Made by a program: the position numbers and the translations under genes | Notes under the pieces: model-generated | Told to the model about the DNA's origin: nothing | The model's input: the letters and a program-made list of their open reading frames with translations, nothing else | The model's database searches: none | From: Haemonchus contortus | Lineage: Eukaryota > Nematoda > Chromadorea > Rhabditida > Trichostrongylidae | Assembly (NCBI GenBank): GCA_000469685.2 | Contig: LS997562.1 | Coordinates: 15,800,275-15,864,274, forward strand | Direction of reading: 5' to 3' | DNA length: 64,000 bases | Part shown: positions 1 through 12,000 of the stretch, piece by piece | Layout: each line of letters opens with the position of its first letter | Numbering within the stretch: the stretch's first letter is position 1

Positions 1-3000
1 AGCTCAACTTCTTTTCAACAATTCCGGCCGCAATAGTTTGACCACCTGCACGAATTGTGATACGACCAAGTGCCTTGCAATTTGTGTAGGTATCTATTGC
101 CACTTCACGTTCTGTTTCGATCTCGACTAATCCACTCATCTGCTTTGCTAAGCATCTAAAAAAGGCATCAGAAATACAACCAACTGAAATGTCACATCTT
201 ATTGTAAGTCATATAAATGTTCAGAAATTCACAACCATCTGGACCCCGAGAGAGAACAAAAAAAGGAAATTTAAGACGGGCCCCCAATTCACGAAGCAAT
301 CAGTTGTGGGTCATGGCCCTATGACGAATTGGTTATGGAGCAGCAGTCAGGCACGTAGTGGCCATGTAATTTAAGATGCGATGTAAAAAACATATATATC
401 AAATCAAATCAAATCAAATACCGTCCCTTACAATGCCGATCTTGATACCACTCTCAAATCTGCTACACGATTCTGGGAATCTTGTTATGCATCCCCTTTC
501 CCCATCGCTTTGTACCATTGAGTCGCACGGATGAGCGAACCGAGCAGTCACTATTGCACAGACATGAGCAGTTGACAGGACGGAGGACATAGAAGTGGCA
601 TAGAGATTCGTCCCTTGATGCATGCGCTCATTTGGTGACGATGTCCGTTCCTCCGAGGGGTGCCACTAGAAACTGATCACTCTGTGGGCTGAGCTGACCA
701 CGGACATTTGAATGCAGGCGACAGGCCCCCGTGGCAGGCCGGCCCACGAACACCCATGTCACATCAAAAATGTTAATGTCACCAAAGGAATCTCAATGTA
801 ATGCTACGGCGTCCGCGGGAGCCGACGCGCACTCGCAAGGCCCGGTGTGTGTGAAAAATATGCAAGGGTCTGCGGTGCAAGGACGGCGTCGAGGGGCAAC
901 CAGGCTCGTCCGAAAGCTTCGTAACGTATGGAAGACCCGCGTTGCGCTATTGAATGTTGACACGTTAACGGGATGCTTCTACGAGTTAGCAGAAGCTCTA
1001 AAGCGTCGACGAATTGATTTCTTTGCCGTGCAGGATTAGAGGTGGTCCTGTTGCAAGTTCAGGGACATCGGCCACGGCTTCAAAGCTGTTCTTTGTGGTG
1101 GACCCAAAACCACCGACAGCATAGGGATAATAGTCTCTGAACGGTTCTGTGACCCGACATTGAGCGCGGAATGTTTCAATGATCGCCTACTGAACATCGT
1201 GGTAGTCATCGAACGCAAGAAATACCATTTTTTTCTCAGTGTATGCTCCGCAGACTGGATGCTCCGAGCAAACCAAGGACACGTTCTGGAACCTGCTTGA
1301 TGAAAAGACAGCTGAAGTACCGTTACACTAAACCAAAGTTGTCGCGGGTGACCTCAACGGTCATGCGGACTTGTAGAAACCGAAAGGCTGGAATCCTGCA
1401 GGATGGTTGACGGAATTCTTCAACTAAGTCGTTGCAGAGAAGAAGGTGCCTGAGAGCTGACAACAGAGCACGACGATTCCTATCTGGAGGAAGGGTAGTC
1501 CTGGGAACTGCACTTCCTACCGTCCAATTCGCTAGCCCTCGCACCGCAGGAAAGTCTTTGAGCGATTTGTAGACAGCCGTATCCGTGATATCGTCGAGCT
1601 GACCACTAACCAGGGTGGTTTCGTGGCTGGTTGTAGACCATCGATACCATACACGCCACTCGCTTTCTTCTAGAAAAGCATCGCAAGAAACGAAGACCGG
1701 TACATCTTGCCTTCCTATGTAGACATGGAGAGAGCTTTCGATCACGTTCCGCGTGACGTTATGTGGTATGCTTTACGACAGCATTGCGTTCCTGAAGAGT
1801 TCATCGAGTGGGTATGCATCCTTTACTTTAGTGCGTGGAGCCAAGTGCAAACGGCAGCGGGGATATCGGAGGACTTTTTCATTTCAGTTGGAGTACACCA
1901 AGGCCCTGCATTATCCCCACTATTATTTGTTGTCGTCATGGATACCATTACAAGGGACTCCAGAAGCAGGCTCCAGGGACTCTTCTTTATGCCGATGAGC
2001 TGATGCTCGCTAGCGAAGACATAAGCGAGCTTGAGCAACAGGTGCAAGCCTGGTATGTTCGGACTTAGATTGAACGTCAAAAAGACTGTGTACTCGTCCA
2101 CCGATCCAAGCGAGCCAGGCTATATCAAGATCAATAGTACTGAGCTCACATGGACAACGAAATTCAAGTATCTTGGATCGACAATTGCGTCTGACGGCAG
2201 CCTGGTTTTTGAAACGACTTGTCGCGTGAATGCGCGTGGCTGAAGTAGCGCTCGATGAATGGCGTACTCTGCGATTCTGCGATAAGATCATGCTTGAGCG
2301 TCTCAAATCCGAGAACTACAGAACCGTCACCCGGCCGCTCGCAATTTACGGCGCTGAATGCTGACCTGCATCCAAAGAAGTTGAAGCCCGTCTCAGTGTG
2401 ATAGAGACCAAAATGCTGCGCTGGACAGCCGGAGTAACACGCTTAGACCGCATAAGTAATGAAGCCATCGGAGAGCGAGTCGGTGTAGCGCTCATTGCCG
2501 ATAAAATACGAGAAGCCCGTCTTCGATGGCGTGATCATGTTCTTCGCGCAAAAACGACAGTGTTCAAGATCGGTCTCAACCTTGAAGTGTCCGAAAAGCC
2601 GCCTAGAGGACGTCCAAAGTAGCGGTGGCTCGATACTTTGCACGAAGACCTTGAAGCGGTTAACATCCATCCCGATCAAGTGTTCAATCGAGAGAAGTGG
2701 CGACAACATATCAGAAAAACGGACCACGCCTACATACGGTACAAACGCTAAAGAATAAGAACAAGAAGATGCGCTCATTTTGTTTCTTCATAAAATGGGT
2801 CCTAAACACTAGCAAAGTGTTCTCGCCCTTCATAAGGGCTATTTAGCGGGAATTACCATATCCTTCCACCGTGAATTCAAACCTTCTCTCTTTCACAACG
2901 CGCGATCGGGTGCGGCGAGCGTGATACGACTTTCGGGGAAGGTTACCACACCCTCTTGCCGAATGACTCATCCTCAAGGTGTTTTTGGAAGAAATATTGT

Positions 3001-6000
3001 CCTCATCTTCGAAAATATAAATGCCCTGGTACATATGAATTGAAGATATTTAAAAAAAGTAATGATGCAGCAATAAGAGAACAACTTATGATATGTACAA
3101 TGATCGGAGACACTGTCGAAGAATACCTTCCTCCAGGTTAACATGGTGATTCGATACCACGGTTCTACTTTAAGCCTTTAGCCGACAGTTTGGCTATTTC
3201 GAAATTGTCTTTATGGAGTTTTTTTTTTTTGAATTTCAGCGCCATTCAGTGGATATAGCTTTCGTGCAATGGAGCTCCCGAATTAATTTTTGCGATGACT
3301 CCTTCCAACCTTTTCCCTTATCTACAAAAGGCAGCAGGTCGGCCCACTTGTTTTGCAGGTAATTATTACAACTATACAATTAGTCAAAAATAGGCTAACC
3401 TGAACTTCACGATTCCACCCGATTTCCTTCAACCCGTACGTGGCGTTCGTTCGTGATGAAATGAAATTGAAAGAGTGGGTGCTACCGATTGACAATCCGC
3501 GATTCGGCCCGCGAGTGAGCGAGCGAGCGATCGAGCGAACCAGCGACCGGGGGACTACTCGTCCGGCGGATCGACCAAGATTCAGTTGTAAACAAGGAGC
3601 AAGCGCCGCCCCCGGTCGCTGGATCGCTCGCGGGCCGAATCGCGGACTGCGAAAGCAGCCAGTGCGCCGTCGGCATGATCATCAGGCGATTAGAGATCAT
3701 TGTGATCGCTTTCCACGTAATCACCTTCGTGGCAGTCGTTAACAAGGTTGTGGTGAATAGATAGCATCAGTGGTATAGATGAAAAGCTTTCTATTAGCTT
3801 CCGTTTCTTCCTAGAAGGTGCTCACGTTGTGTGGCAGAAACGAAAGTTCGCTAACATATACGACAGCAACAACTTTAGTCAGAACATGTTGCTGGTAATA
3901 TGTTGAAGAGATTTTTATCAGATAGAGTTTTCGTAATCCTTTTTACTGGGCTGCAGCTACACCGTCAACATGGCGTGGAAGCAATTTTCAAGCGTTTAAG
4001 ACATCTTTCACGACGAAAAAGTAAAACGAGCCCATATATCGAGGGTCCATGTATCAAGGAGACGCTCCCGTAACTTTGGTCTCATAATCGACTCAACTAA
4101 TGTGGAACGCAGATTCAAGATCAGCGTTTAAAAACACTCCTCGCTCTCCTGAGAAGCCACTGTGACTCAAAATTCTCCCTTGCCAGACAATAAAGTTAAA
4201 CAGAAGCAGGAATGCACAGACAGCATTGCATTCATGAAAATGGAAGCAATGCTGCATTTGATTTCACGACAGGCCACTTGGAAACCAAGGCTCGCCCAGA
4301 TATTCTGTACTTTGCAAGCATAAGGAAACTAACCTTGGTCGCTGTTTGATTACTTCGCCATTTGCCTTATTTATGGATGAGATCAGTTTGACTACTGTAC
4401 ATGGTTCGCAAAGGGAATGACAGTACAGTTCCGCCTTCGTTCCTTTCATGATTGGTACGATTATATCGAAGACAACGATACGTGCCACGAAGCGGTTGCA
4501 TGGCAACAGTGCATCCTGGAAAGGGAAAAATTTCCTTGTTGTCAAACAAATAAGCTAATATGGCGGGAAACAGTGCTACTTAAAATGTTAAAAAAAAACA
4601 GACTAGCTTAGAGAGGTTAATGATCGCCATCAAGAAAATGGAAGAATGGAGACGTCACTGAAGTCTTCTCGAGGAAATAGGTGACCAGTGGGTCAAAAGG
4701 TAATAAAAATAAGCGCTTTTCAGAGAGAGTAGCCACCTGTCCACCACGTACGATCACATGTCCCGCGTGAATAGTGTCCGGTTCAAAGGCGCCAGTCAAG
4801 GTCAGAATCGCTTGATCACCCGCTACACAACAATCTACTGATCCGCCATCATCGTTCGAACATGCTGCAGAACAGAATTACTTTAGAATTACTTTACTGG
4901 GACCAACAATGAGTTGAAGTATTGCAGACCTTTCACTACAGCAGCATCTGCATTTGGCATTATGTAAACCTTGTCCCCTGAATCCACCTCTCCTGATTCA
5001 ATTCTTCCACTCAAACTCAATTGATTACTGGTAGCCTGTATAAAATAAATACAAGTAGTTCTACAAACATTAATGAGCACCAGACAATAGCGTTCCAATA
5101 GAAAAAAGTGAGTATTGAAAATCAACCTTGAAAACATCATTGATTACTATCCGCAAAGGCCCTTCATCTGCTCGTTTAGGCGCAGAAAATGTATCTGAAA
5201 GAGCATCACAATCATCATTAAACTCAATCAACAGCTTGGAGTTTAAAACATTAGGAACTATTTTTCCGTCCAAAGAAGGGACGCAGTAAGACAAAAGTGC
5301 AATGGAGAATCAATTCAGAAATACTTACAGCGCTATAGAATCAAATTAATCAAGTAACCAGCACGCTACACTGTTAGAAGGCATTAAAAATGGGAACGGA
5401 ATAAAAGGAAGACGAAAATGAGGAATTGAAAAAGAATCCATACAAAAAGAAAAGCACACTGGAATTTGAAAAGATCGAAAAATACACATCAATGGTGGCG
5501 AAGTCCGTTCCTCCAAGGGGTGCCACTGGAAACTGCCCACTCTGTGGGCTGAGCTGACCACGGACATTCGAATGCAGGCGACAGGCCCCGTGACAGGCCG
5601 GCCTACGAACACCCCAGTCACATCAAAAATGTTAATGTCACTCAAAGAAGTTCGATGTAATGCTACGGCGTCCGCGGGAGCCGACGCGCACTCGCAAGGC
5701 CCGGTGAGTGTGAAAAGTATGCGAGGGTCTCCGGTGCAAGGACGGCATCGGGGGGCAACTAAACTAGTCCGAAAGCTACGCAACGTATGGAAGACCCGCG
5801 TTGCGACCTTAAATGTTGGCACATTAACGGGACGCTTGTACGAGTTAGCAGAAGCTCTAGAGCGTCGACGAATTGATTTCTGTGCCGTGCAGGAAACGAG
5901 GTGGTCCTGCTGCAAGTCCAGGGACATTGGCCTCGGCTTCAAAGCCGTTCTTTGTGGTGGCCCAAAAACCACCAACGGCGTCGGGATAATAGTCTCTGAA

Positions 6001-9000
6001 CGGTTCCGTGACTCGATAGTAAGCGTGGAACGCTTCGATGACCGCCTAATGAAGATCGTGGTAGTCATCGAACGCCAAAGATGCCATCTCTTCTCAGCTT
6101 ATGCTCCGCAGACTGGATGCTCCGAGCAGACCAAGGACAAGTTCTGGAACCTGCTAGATGAGAAGACAGCTGAAGTACCGTTACAAGAAGCCATAGTTGT
6201 CGCAGGTGACCTCAACGGTCACGTGGGCGCTACGAAAGACGGTTATAGCTGCCATGGGGGTTTCGGATATGGGTCACGTAACACTGATGGCGAGCGAATT
6301 CTCGAATATGCAGACTCGCATAATCTCGCCATTGTAAACACGAGATTTCGCAAGCGTGACTCTCATCTCATCACCTTCTATAGCGGTGAGAACAGAACGC
6401 AAATTGATTTTGTCCTTGTCAGGCACCGCGATCAGGGGCTCGTAACAGACGCAAAGACAGTTCCCTATGAAACGGTCGCAACACAACACCGACCACTGAT
6501 TTGTACGTTCAAGATCGCCCCGCCGAAACCGAAATTAGCAGAAAGGTGCGGGCCTGCGAGAATCAAGTGGTGGCGACTGAAGGAGAAAGAAGAGGCCGTC
6601 GTTTCCAGCATTCTGTTACCAGCGGTAACGACTGTCGACGAAACTTGGAAGGGAGCTGCGGAAGCGATAACCCGGGTCGCACGGTCGAAGCTCGGCGTGA
6701 CCAAGCCTGGACGGCGGAAGCTCGATAAGCAAACATGGCTGTGGACCGACCATGTCAGGGATAAAGTCCGTGAGAAGAAAAAGCAGTACCACGCATTTCT
6801 TGTCGAAAAGACGGCGGACAACTGGCAACGCTATCAGATAGCGAAGAAAGAGGCGAAGAAGGCTGTTGCTTCTCAGAAGGCAGCTCATTATGCCGATCTT
6901 AATAAGAAACTCGAGTCTCGGGATGGTGAGCGGTACATTTACCGACTCGCAAAGACCCGCAACCGCCAGACCGAGGATATAGAAAAGTTCTTCGGCATAA
7001 ATGACGAGAACGGTCGCCTCTTAACGGATCGCAGGCAAGTACTGAAACGATGGCGAGAGTACTTCGCAAACATCTCAACAGTCGAATTCGCTCATCCCGC
7101 CATCCCCTGCGCTCCGCCAGTACACGGTCCAGTTCAGAGAATAACCGTGAATGAGACTATTACGGCTTTGAAGAAGATGAAGTCAGGCAAAGCAAGTGGT
7201 CCTGACGACGTAGCAGCGGACTTGTGGAAATCGAAAGGCTGGAATCCTGCAGGATGGTTGACGGAATTCTTCAACCAGGTCGTTGCAGAGAAGAAGGTGC
7301 CTGAGAGCTGGCAACAGAGCACGACGATTCCTATCTGGAAGAAAAAGGGCAGCCTTGGGGACTGCACGTGCTACCGTCCGATTCGCTTGCTCTCGCACAG
7401 CATGAAAATCTTTGAGCGGATTGTAGACAGTCGTATCCGGGATGTCGTCGAGCTGACCACTAATCAGTGTGGTTTTGTAGCTACTTGTAGCACCATCGAC
7501 GCCATACACGCCGCTCGCCTCCTTCTAGAAAAGCATCGCGAGAAACGTAGACCGGTACATCTTGCCTTTCTAGACTTAGAGAAGGCTTTCGACCGCGTTC
7601 CACGTGACGTTATTTGGTATGCCTTACGACAGCATGGCGTACCCGAAGAGCTCATTGAGTGGGTGCGCATCCTTTACACTAGCCCAAAGAGCCGAGTGCA
7701 AACGGCAGCGGGCACATCGGCGGAATTTCCCATTTCCGTCGGAGTACACCAAGGCTCTGCGCTATCCCCACTACTTTTTGTTGTCGTCATGGATACCATC
7801 ACAAAAGACCTCCAGAAGCCGGCTCCGTGGACGCTTCTTTATGCCGATGATGTGATGCTCGCCAGCGAAGACAAAAGCGAGCTCGAGTCACAGGTGCAGA
7901 CCTGGTCCGACCGTCTGGCTATGTTCGGGCTCAGGTTAAACGTCAAAAAGACTGAGTACTTGACCACTGATTCGAGCGAGCCAGGCTCTATCAAGATCAA
8001 TGGCACTGAGCTCACACGGACAACAACCTTCAAGTACCTTGGATCGGCAATTGCGTCTGACGGCAGCCTGGGTTTTGAAACGAATTCTCGCGTGAATGCA
8101 GCGTGGTTGAAGTGGCGCTCAATGACTGGCGTACTCTGCGATAAGAACATCCCTGAGCGTCTTAAGTCCAAGATCTACAGAACCGTCATCCGCCCGGTCG
8201 CAATCTACGGCGCTGAATGCTGGCCTGCAACCAAAGAGGTTGAAGCCCGTCTCAGCGTGATGGAGACAAAAATGCTGCGCTGGACAGCCGGAGTAACACG
8301 CTTAGACCGTATAAGTAATGACGCCATCAGGGAGCGATTCGGTGTTGCGCCCATTGACGATAAAATGCGCGAAGCTCGTCTACGATGGTATGGTCATACC
8401 CTTCGCGCAAAGAACGACAGTGTCCGTAAGATCAGTCTCAACCTTGATGTGCCCGGAAAGCGGCCTAGAGGACGTCCAAAGCAGCGGTGGCTCGATACGT
8501 TGCACGAAGATCTTAAAGCGGTCAACATCCACCCCGATCAAGCGTTCAATCGGGAGAAGTGGCGTCAACATATCAGAAAAGCGGACCCCGCTTACAAGCG
8601 GGACAAACGCTAAAGAATAAGAAGAAGAAGAAGAAAAATACACATCAATATGGAAGGAAATGTTATTGTTGTTGGTAATATTCGACCCAAGAGACTATTA
8701 ACTTACCACTCCGTAGCATATCAGTTCATCCAAATAAAGTTCAACACACAACAACTTCACTTCACGCGTTCATAAAGGACACTGACTTGAAGCGCTTGAA
8801 GTGTAACCCTGCACGACATTCCCCGTTATATTGCCAGTAACAGGGCAGAATGTTCTTATAAATTTTACATGTACTTATTGATAGCTCTCCTAATACGAAG
8901 CAAACTTTTGGATTTGGGATCCTTGCAAAACTGATGAAAACAAGGAAGTGAAGCGATAACATTACCTATGAGTTCCATTAGGCATTCACCCGAATACCAC

Positions 9001-12000
9001 GTTCGCAAGGGGTGATCGTCGGGCACACGTTCAGATAAATTTTCGCCACTTAAACCAGAAACAGGCACAAATCGAATTTTGCTGAATCCAGCCTAAATTT
9101 TAAAAAAATTGCAAAACAGTGGTGATCAGCGAGAAATCACTGACCTGTTTGCTCAAGAACGTCTTCATCACAGCCTGAATTTCGAGGAATCGTTCATGAG
9201 ACCAGTCCACGGTATCCAGCTTATTCACAGCCACTACAAGCTGCCCAACTCCTGAGAGCTATTCATTACAATGCTGTCGGAAGAGTGCTTCAAAAGAAGC
9301 TCACCAAGCGATCGCAATAGCATAGCGTGCTCTCTTGTTTGGCCACCATTCTCGAATCCTGTTTCGAACTCTCCACGAGTTGAATTAACGACTAAGATAG
9401 CCGCATCTGCTTGCGATGCTCCTTGAATAGGCATCATAACGATCTGGTCAAATCGCGGTTGTATCTTTGTTAACCCTTATATACACAGCTATGAAACCAA
9501 GATGATTGTCGTGCCTCACCTGTGATCATATTCGGTATGAAATCTTTGTGTCCGGGAGCATCCAGAAGTAAAACTCGCTTTGATTTGGTTTCAAATGTTG
9601 TTTTTGCAATGTCCATAGTAACACCACGAGATCTGAATGGGGGATAATGAAAAAGAATTGAAATCCAATCCATTTTCATCGGTGAGCTCACCGTTCCTCT
9701 TCTGTTTCATCCAATACCCATGCAAACGCAAACGAGGCCTTGCCGGATCTGGCCGACTCTTGCTTGTACTTATGAAGCGTGCGTTGATCCACACACCCTA
9801 GCTGAAGCAGATCGTCCAGTCAGACGTTTTATAAACAGAACATGTTTCATAGCAAAAATGGAGTCTGGGATATTTTCAAAGCGCATTGATGACAGACACT
9901 CTCCAAAAAATTCTCAAAACTTCCTACTTCACTCAACGATTCGTAAAAGCGCAACCGAAACTATAGCTCGAGAGTTGATGGGAAGATCCGCTTCAAAAAA
10001 AGGAGCGTGTCATATCGAGCATCGAGTAAGAGCGTCAAGTGGAACAAAACGAACCCGATAGAGAAGATGACCCATAAGTGTGCTTTTACCGGCATCGACA
10101 TGCCCTACAACGACCAGATTAATCAACTCTTTGCCTTCATCGCGTCGGCGTGAACGTTTCGGTGTTGTTGGCATTGATGTGATAGCTGCCAACTGGCTAA
10201 GCCTAAAAAGATATTTTAGTGTTTAAAGGTCAGAGCCATTCATTCTGAGAAAAATCTTATAATCGCAAAACCAGAAGTAAAGGGAAGGATATACCGATGG
10301 CTACTCGAATTCGCGGGAAGATTACCAAGCGGAGGGTTCGCTGCAGACTTCTTCCTCGTTGGTGATTTTGAATCGCTTCGAGGTGTTTCGGAAACACGAA
10401 GGTTTGAAATATTCGGAATGACGAGCTAAAATCAAGTAAGCAAAACTATCCGTCTTGTAGAGGTGTAGAGAATAATACAAGAGGCGTCCTCGGGCTAGTA
10501 ATCTGAGGTTCGTATCACAATCTCCTTCGCCTTGATAAATTTTATGCTAAAAAAGCCGCAGCTCCTTTATTCTAAGAACATCTCAGTGGCAGTCTCACAA
10601 GGTTGGCGATTTGTGGACAAAACTTCAGCCTCGGACGGGACTTGAACCCGTACTTGTCCTTTCCGGGGACCGTGCTCGTATCCCTTACACTACCGAGGCC
10701 CCGCTTGCCCTCGCCTTCTTAATGGCTTATATGCCATAGCTTATCAACACGTTGTACGTGTGAGTGCTGATAAGCTATGGCATATAAGCCATTAAGAAGG
10801 CGAGGGCAAGCGGGGCCTCGGTAGTGTAAGGGATACGAGCACGGTCCCCGGAAAGGACAAGTACGGGTTCAAGTCCCGTCCGAGGCTGAAGTTTTGTCCA
10901 CAAATCGCCAACCTTGTGAGACTTTCGCATCGCGTACTGCGGCGAAATAACAGCAGTTAACAAAACATCAAGTCAAAACAAGTAATCTCAGTGGCACTAA
11001 TAAACCAACTACTGCCCATACTGAGCTTTGACACAATGTTCAATTCGGTACCACTCCTTTCTGCCGGCAATCCCTTTACCGCACCAGGCTATGCCGACCA
11101 TTATTTCAGCATATGCTTCTGTTATTTCTTGAGAGAACTACGTGAATGAATCGGCCTAGTTCTGATCCAACTACCTCTCTTACTTATAAAGCAGTAATTT
11201 TGCGCATAGGTTTGTCGGTTTGCGTGTTTGTCGGTGTGTCTGTCTGTCCCTCCGTAGAACTTGATGATTACGATAAGCGTAGTGATACGGGAAACGTAGC
11301 TCTATCCTACATTTCCTTCCTATATATAAAGCAGTCACTTGGTGTGTAGGATAATGGAGTAGAGTAAGTACTGCAGAGTGAAATGAGTATTGTAGGTTGA
11401 AGTGAGTACTTCAAAGCTGTAACTTCCATCTGGATTAGCACCGTGCTATGTATGTCTATACGACAAGGTAAGTCAATTTAATATTCAATTCGTATCCCTT
11501 CCCAGCTTTTCTCACGAGGTAATTACCCGCACCTCGGGCGCCCCTCCCCTCCTCAGGCTCAGGAAAAACAATATTCTTCTGCCTGGAACCACTCCGAGCA
11601 CAGGTAAGGTCGGCTACACCTCCTTCCCTGCACTCAAGCCCTCAGTGCTGGATGAAAGCGATGCCCCCTCCCTAACTACAAATGGGACCCGACGTAAGCC
11701 GGACGACCCGACTGGTATATTTATAATCCGCGAAGTCTCTGATCTGATTGTGAGGTGGTCGAGGATGTGTCTCGGTTTCGTGTGTGTGTTGTGTGTTTGA
11801 CCAGGAACCATATCTCTTGGCCCTCGTCCCACAGCGTTCAAATTCGGAAGGGATTCAGGCAGCAGGATGCGAGCCCTGATGGTAGGTAGTAGGAAGTTAT
11901 AGCATTCGATAGGAACTGATAAGTCCTAGAAGGCAAAAGTCACAGGATCCGTTCTCACTTCGTGTTGAGGGTAAAGCCTTGGCGCTTTGATAGGTGGCGT

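Larger units (their letters stand above)
10591..10923. repeat. Perfect 156-bp inverted repeat carrying a tRNA-like sequence in each arm
   Basis: Arms 10591-10746 and 10768-10923 are exact reverse complements as far as I can read, around a 21-bp spacer. Each arm includes a 72-nt tRNA-shaped sequence (separate entries) with flanking sequence. No obvious target duplication was seen. Perfect identity of the arms points to a recent event or to gene conversion between arms. It is intronic in HBS1; a transcript across it would fold into a long hairpin. Confidence 0.93.

Noticed and set aside
5346..6068. 240-codon minus-strand ORF
   Set aside because: Antisense shadow of the intact RTE ORF.
9720..10061. 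113-codon plus-strand ORF
   Set aside because: Antisense to HBS1 exons 7 and 8.
10815..10886. Functional tRNA
   Set aside because: Anticodon arm is poor, position 33 is not T, and the copy sits in a palindrome; kept only as tRNA-like.
11210..11260. GTCTGTCT-rich stretch as a second microsatellite
   Set aside because: Only a few imperfect units.
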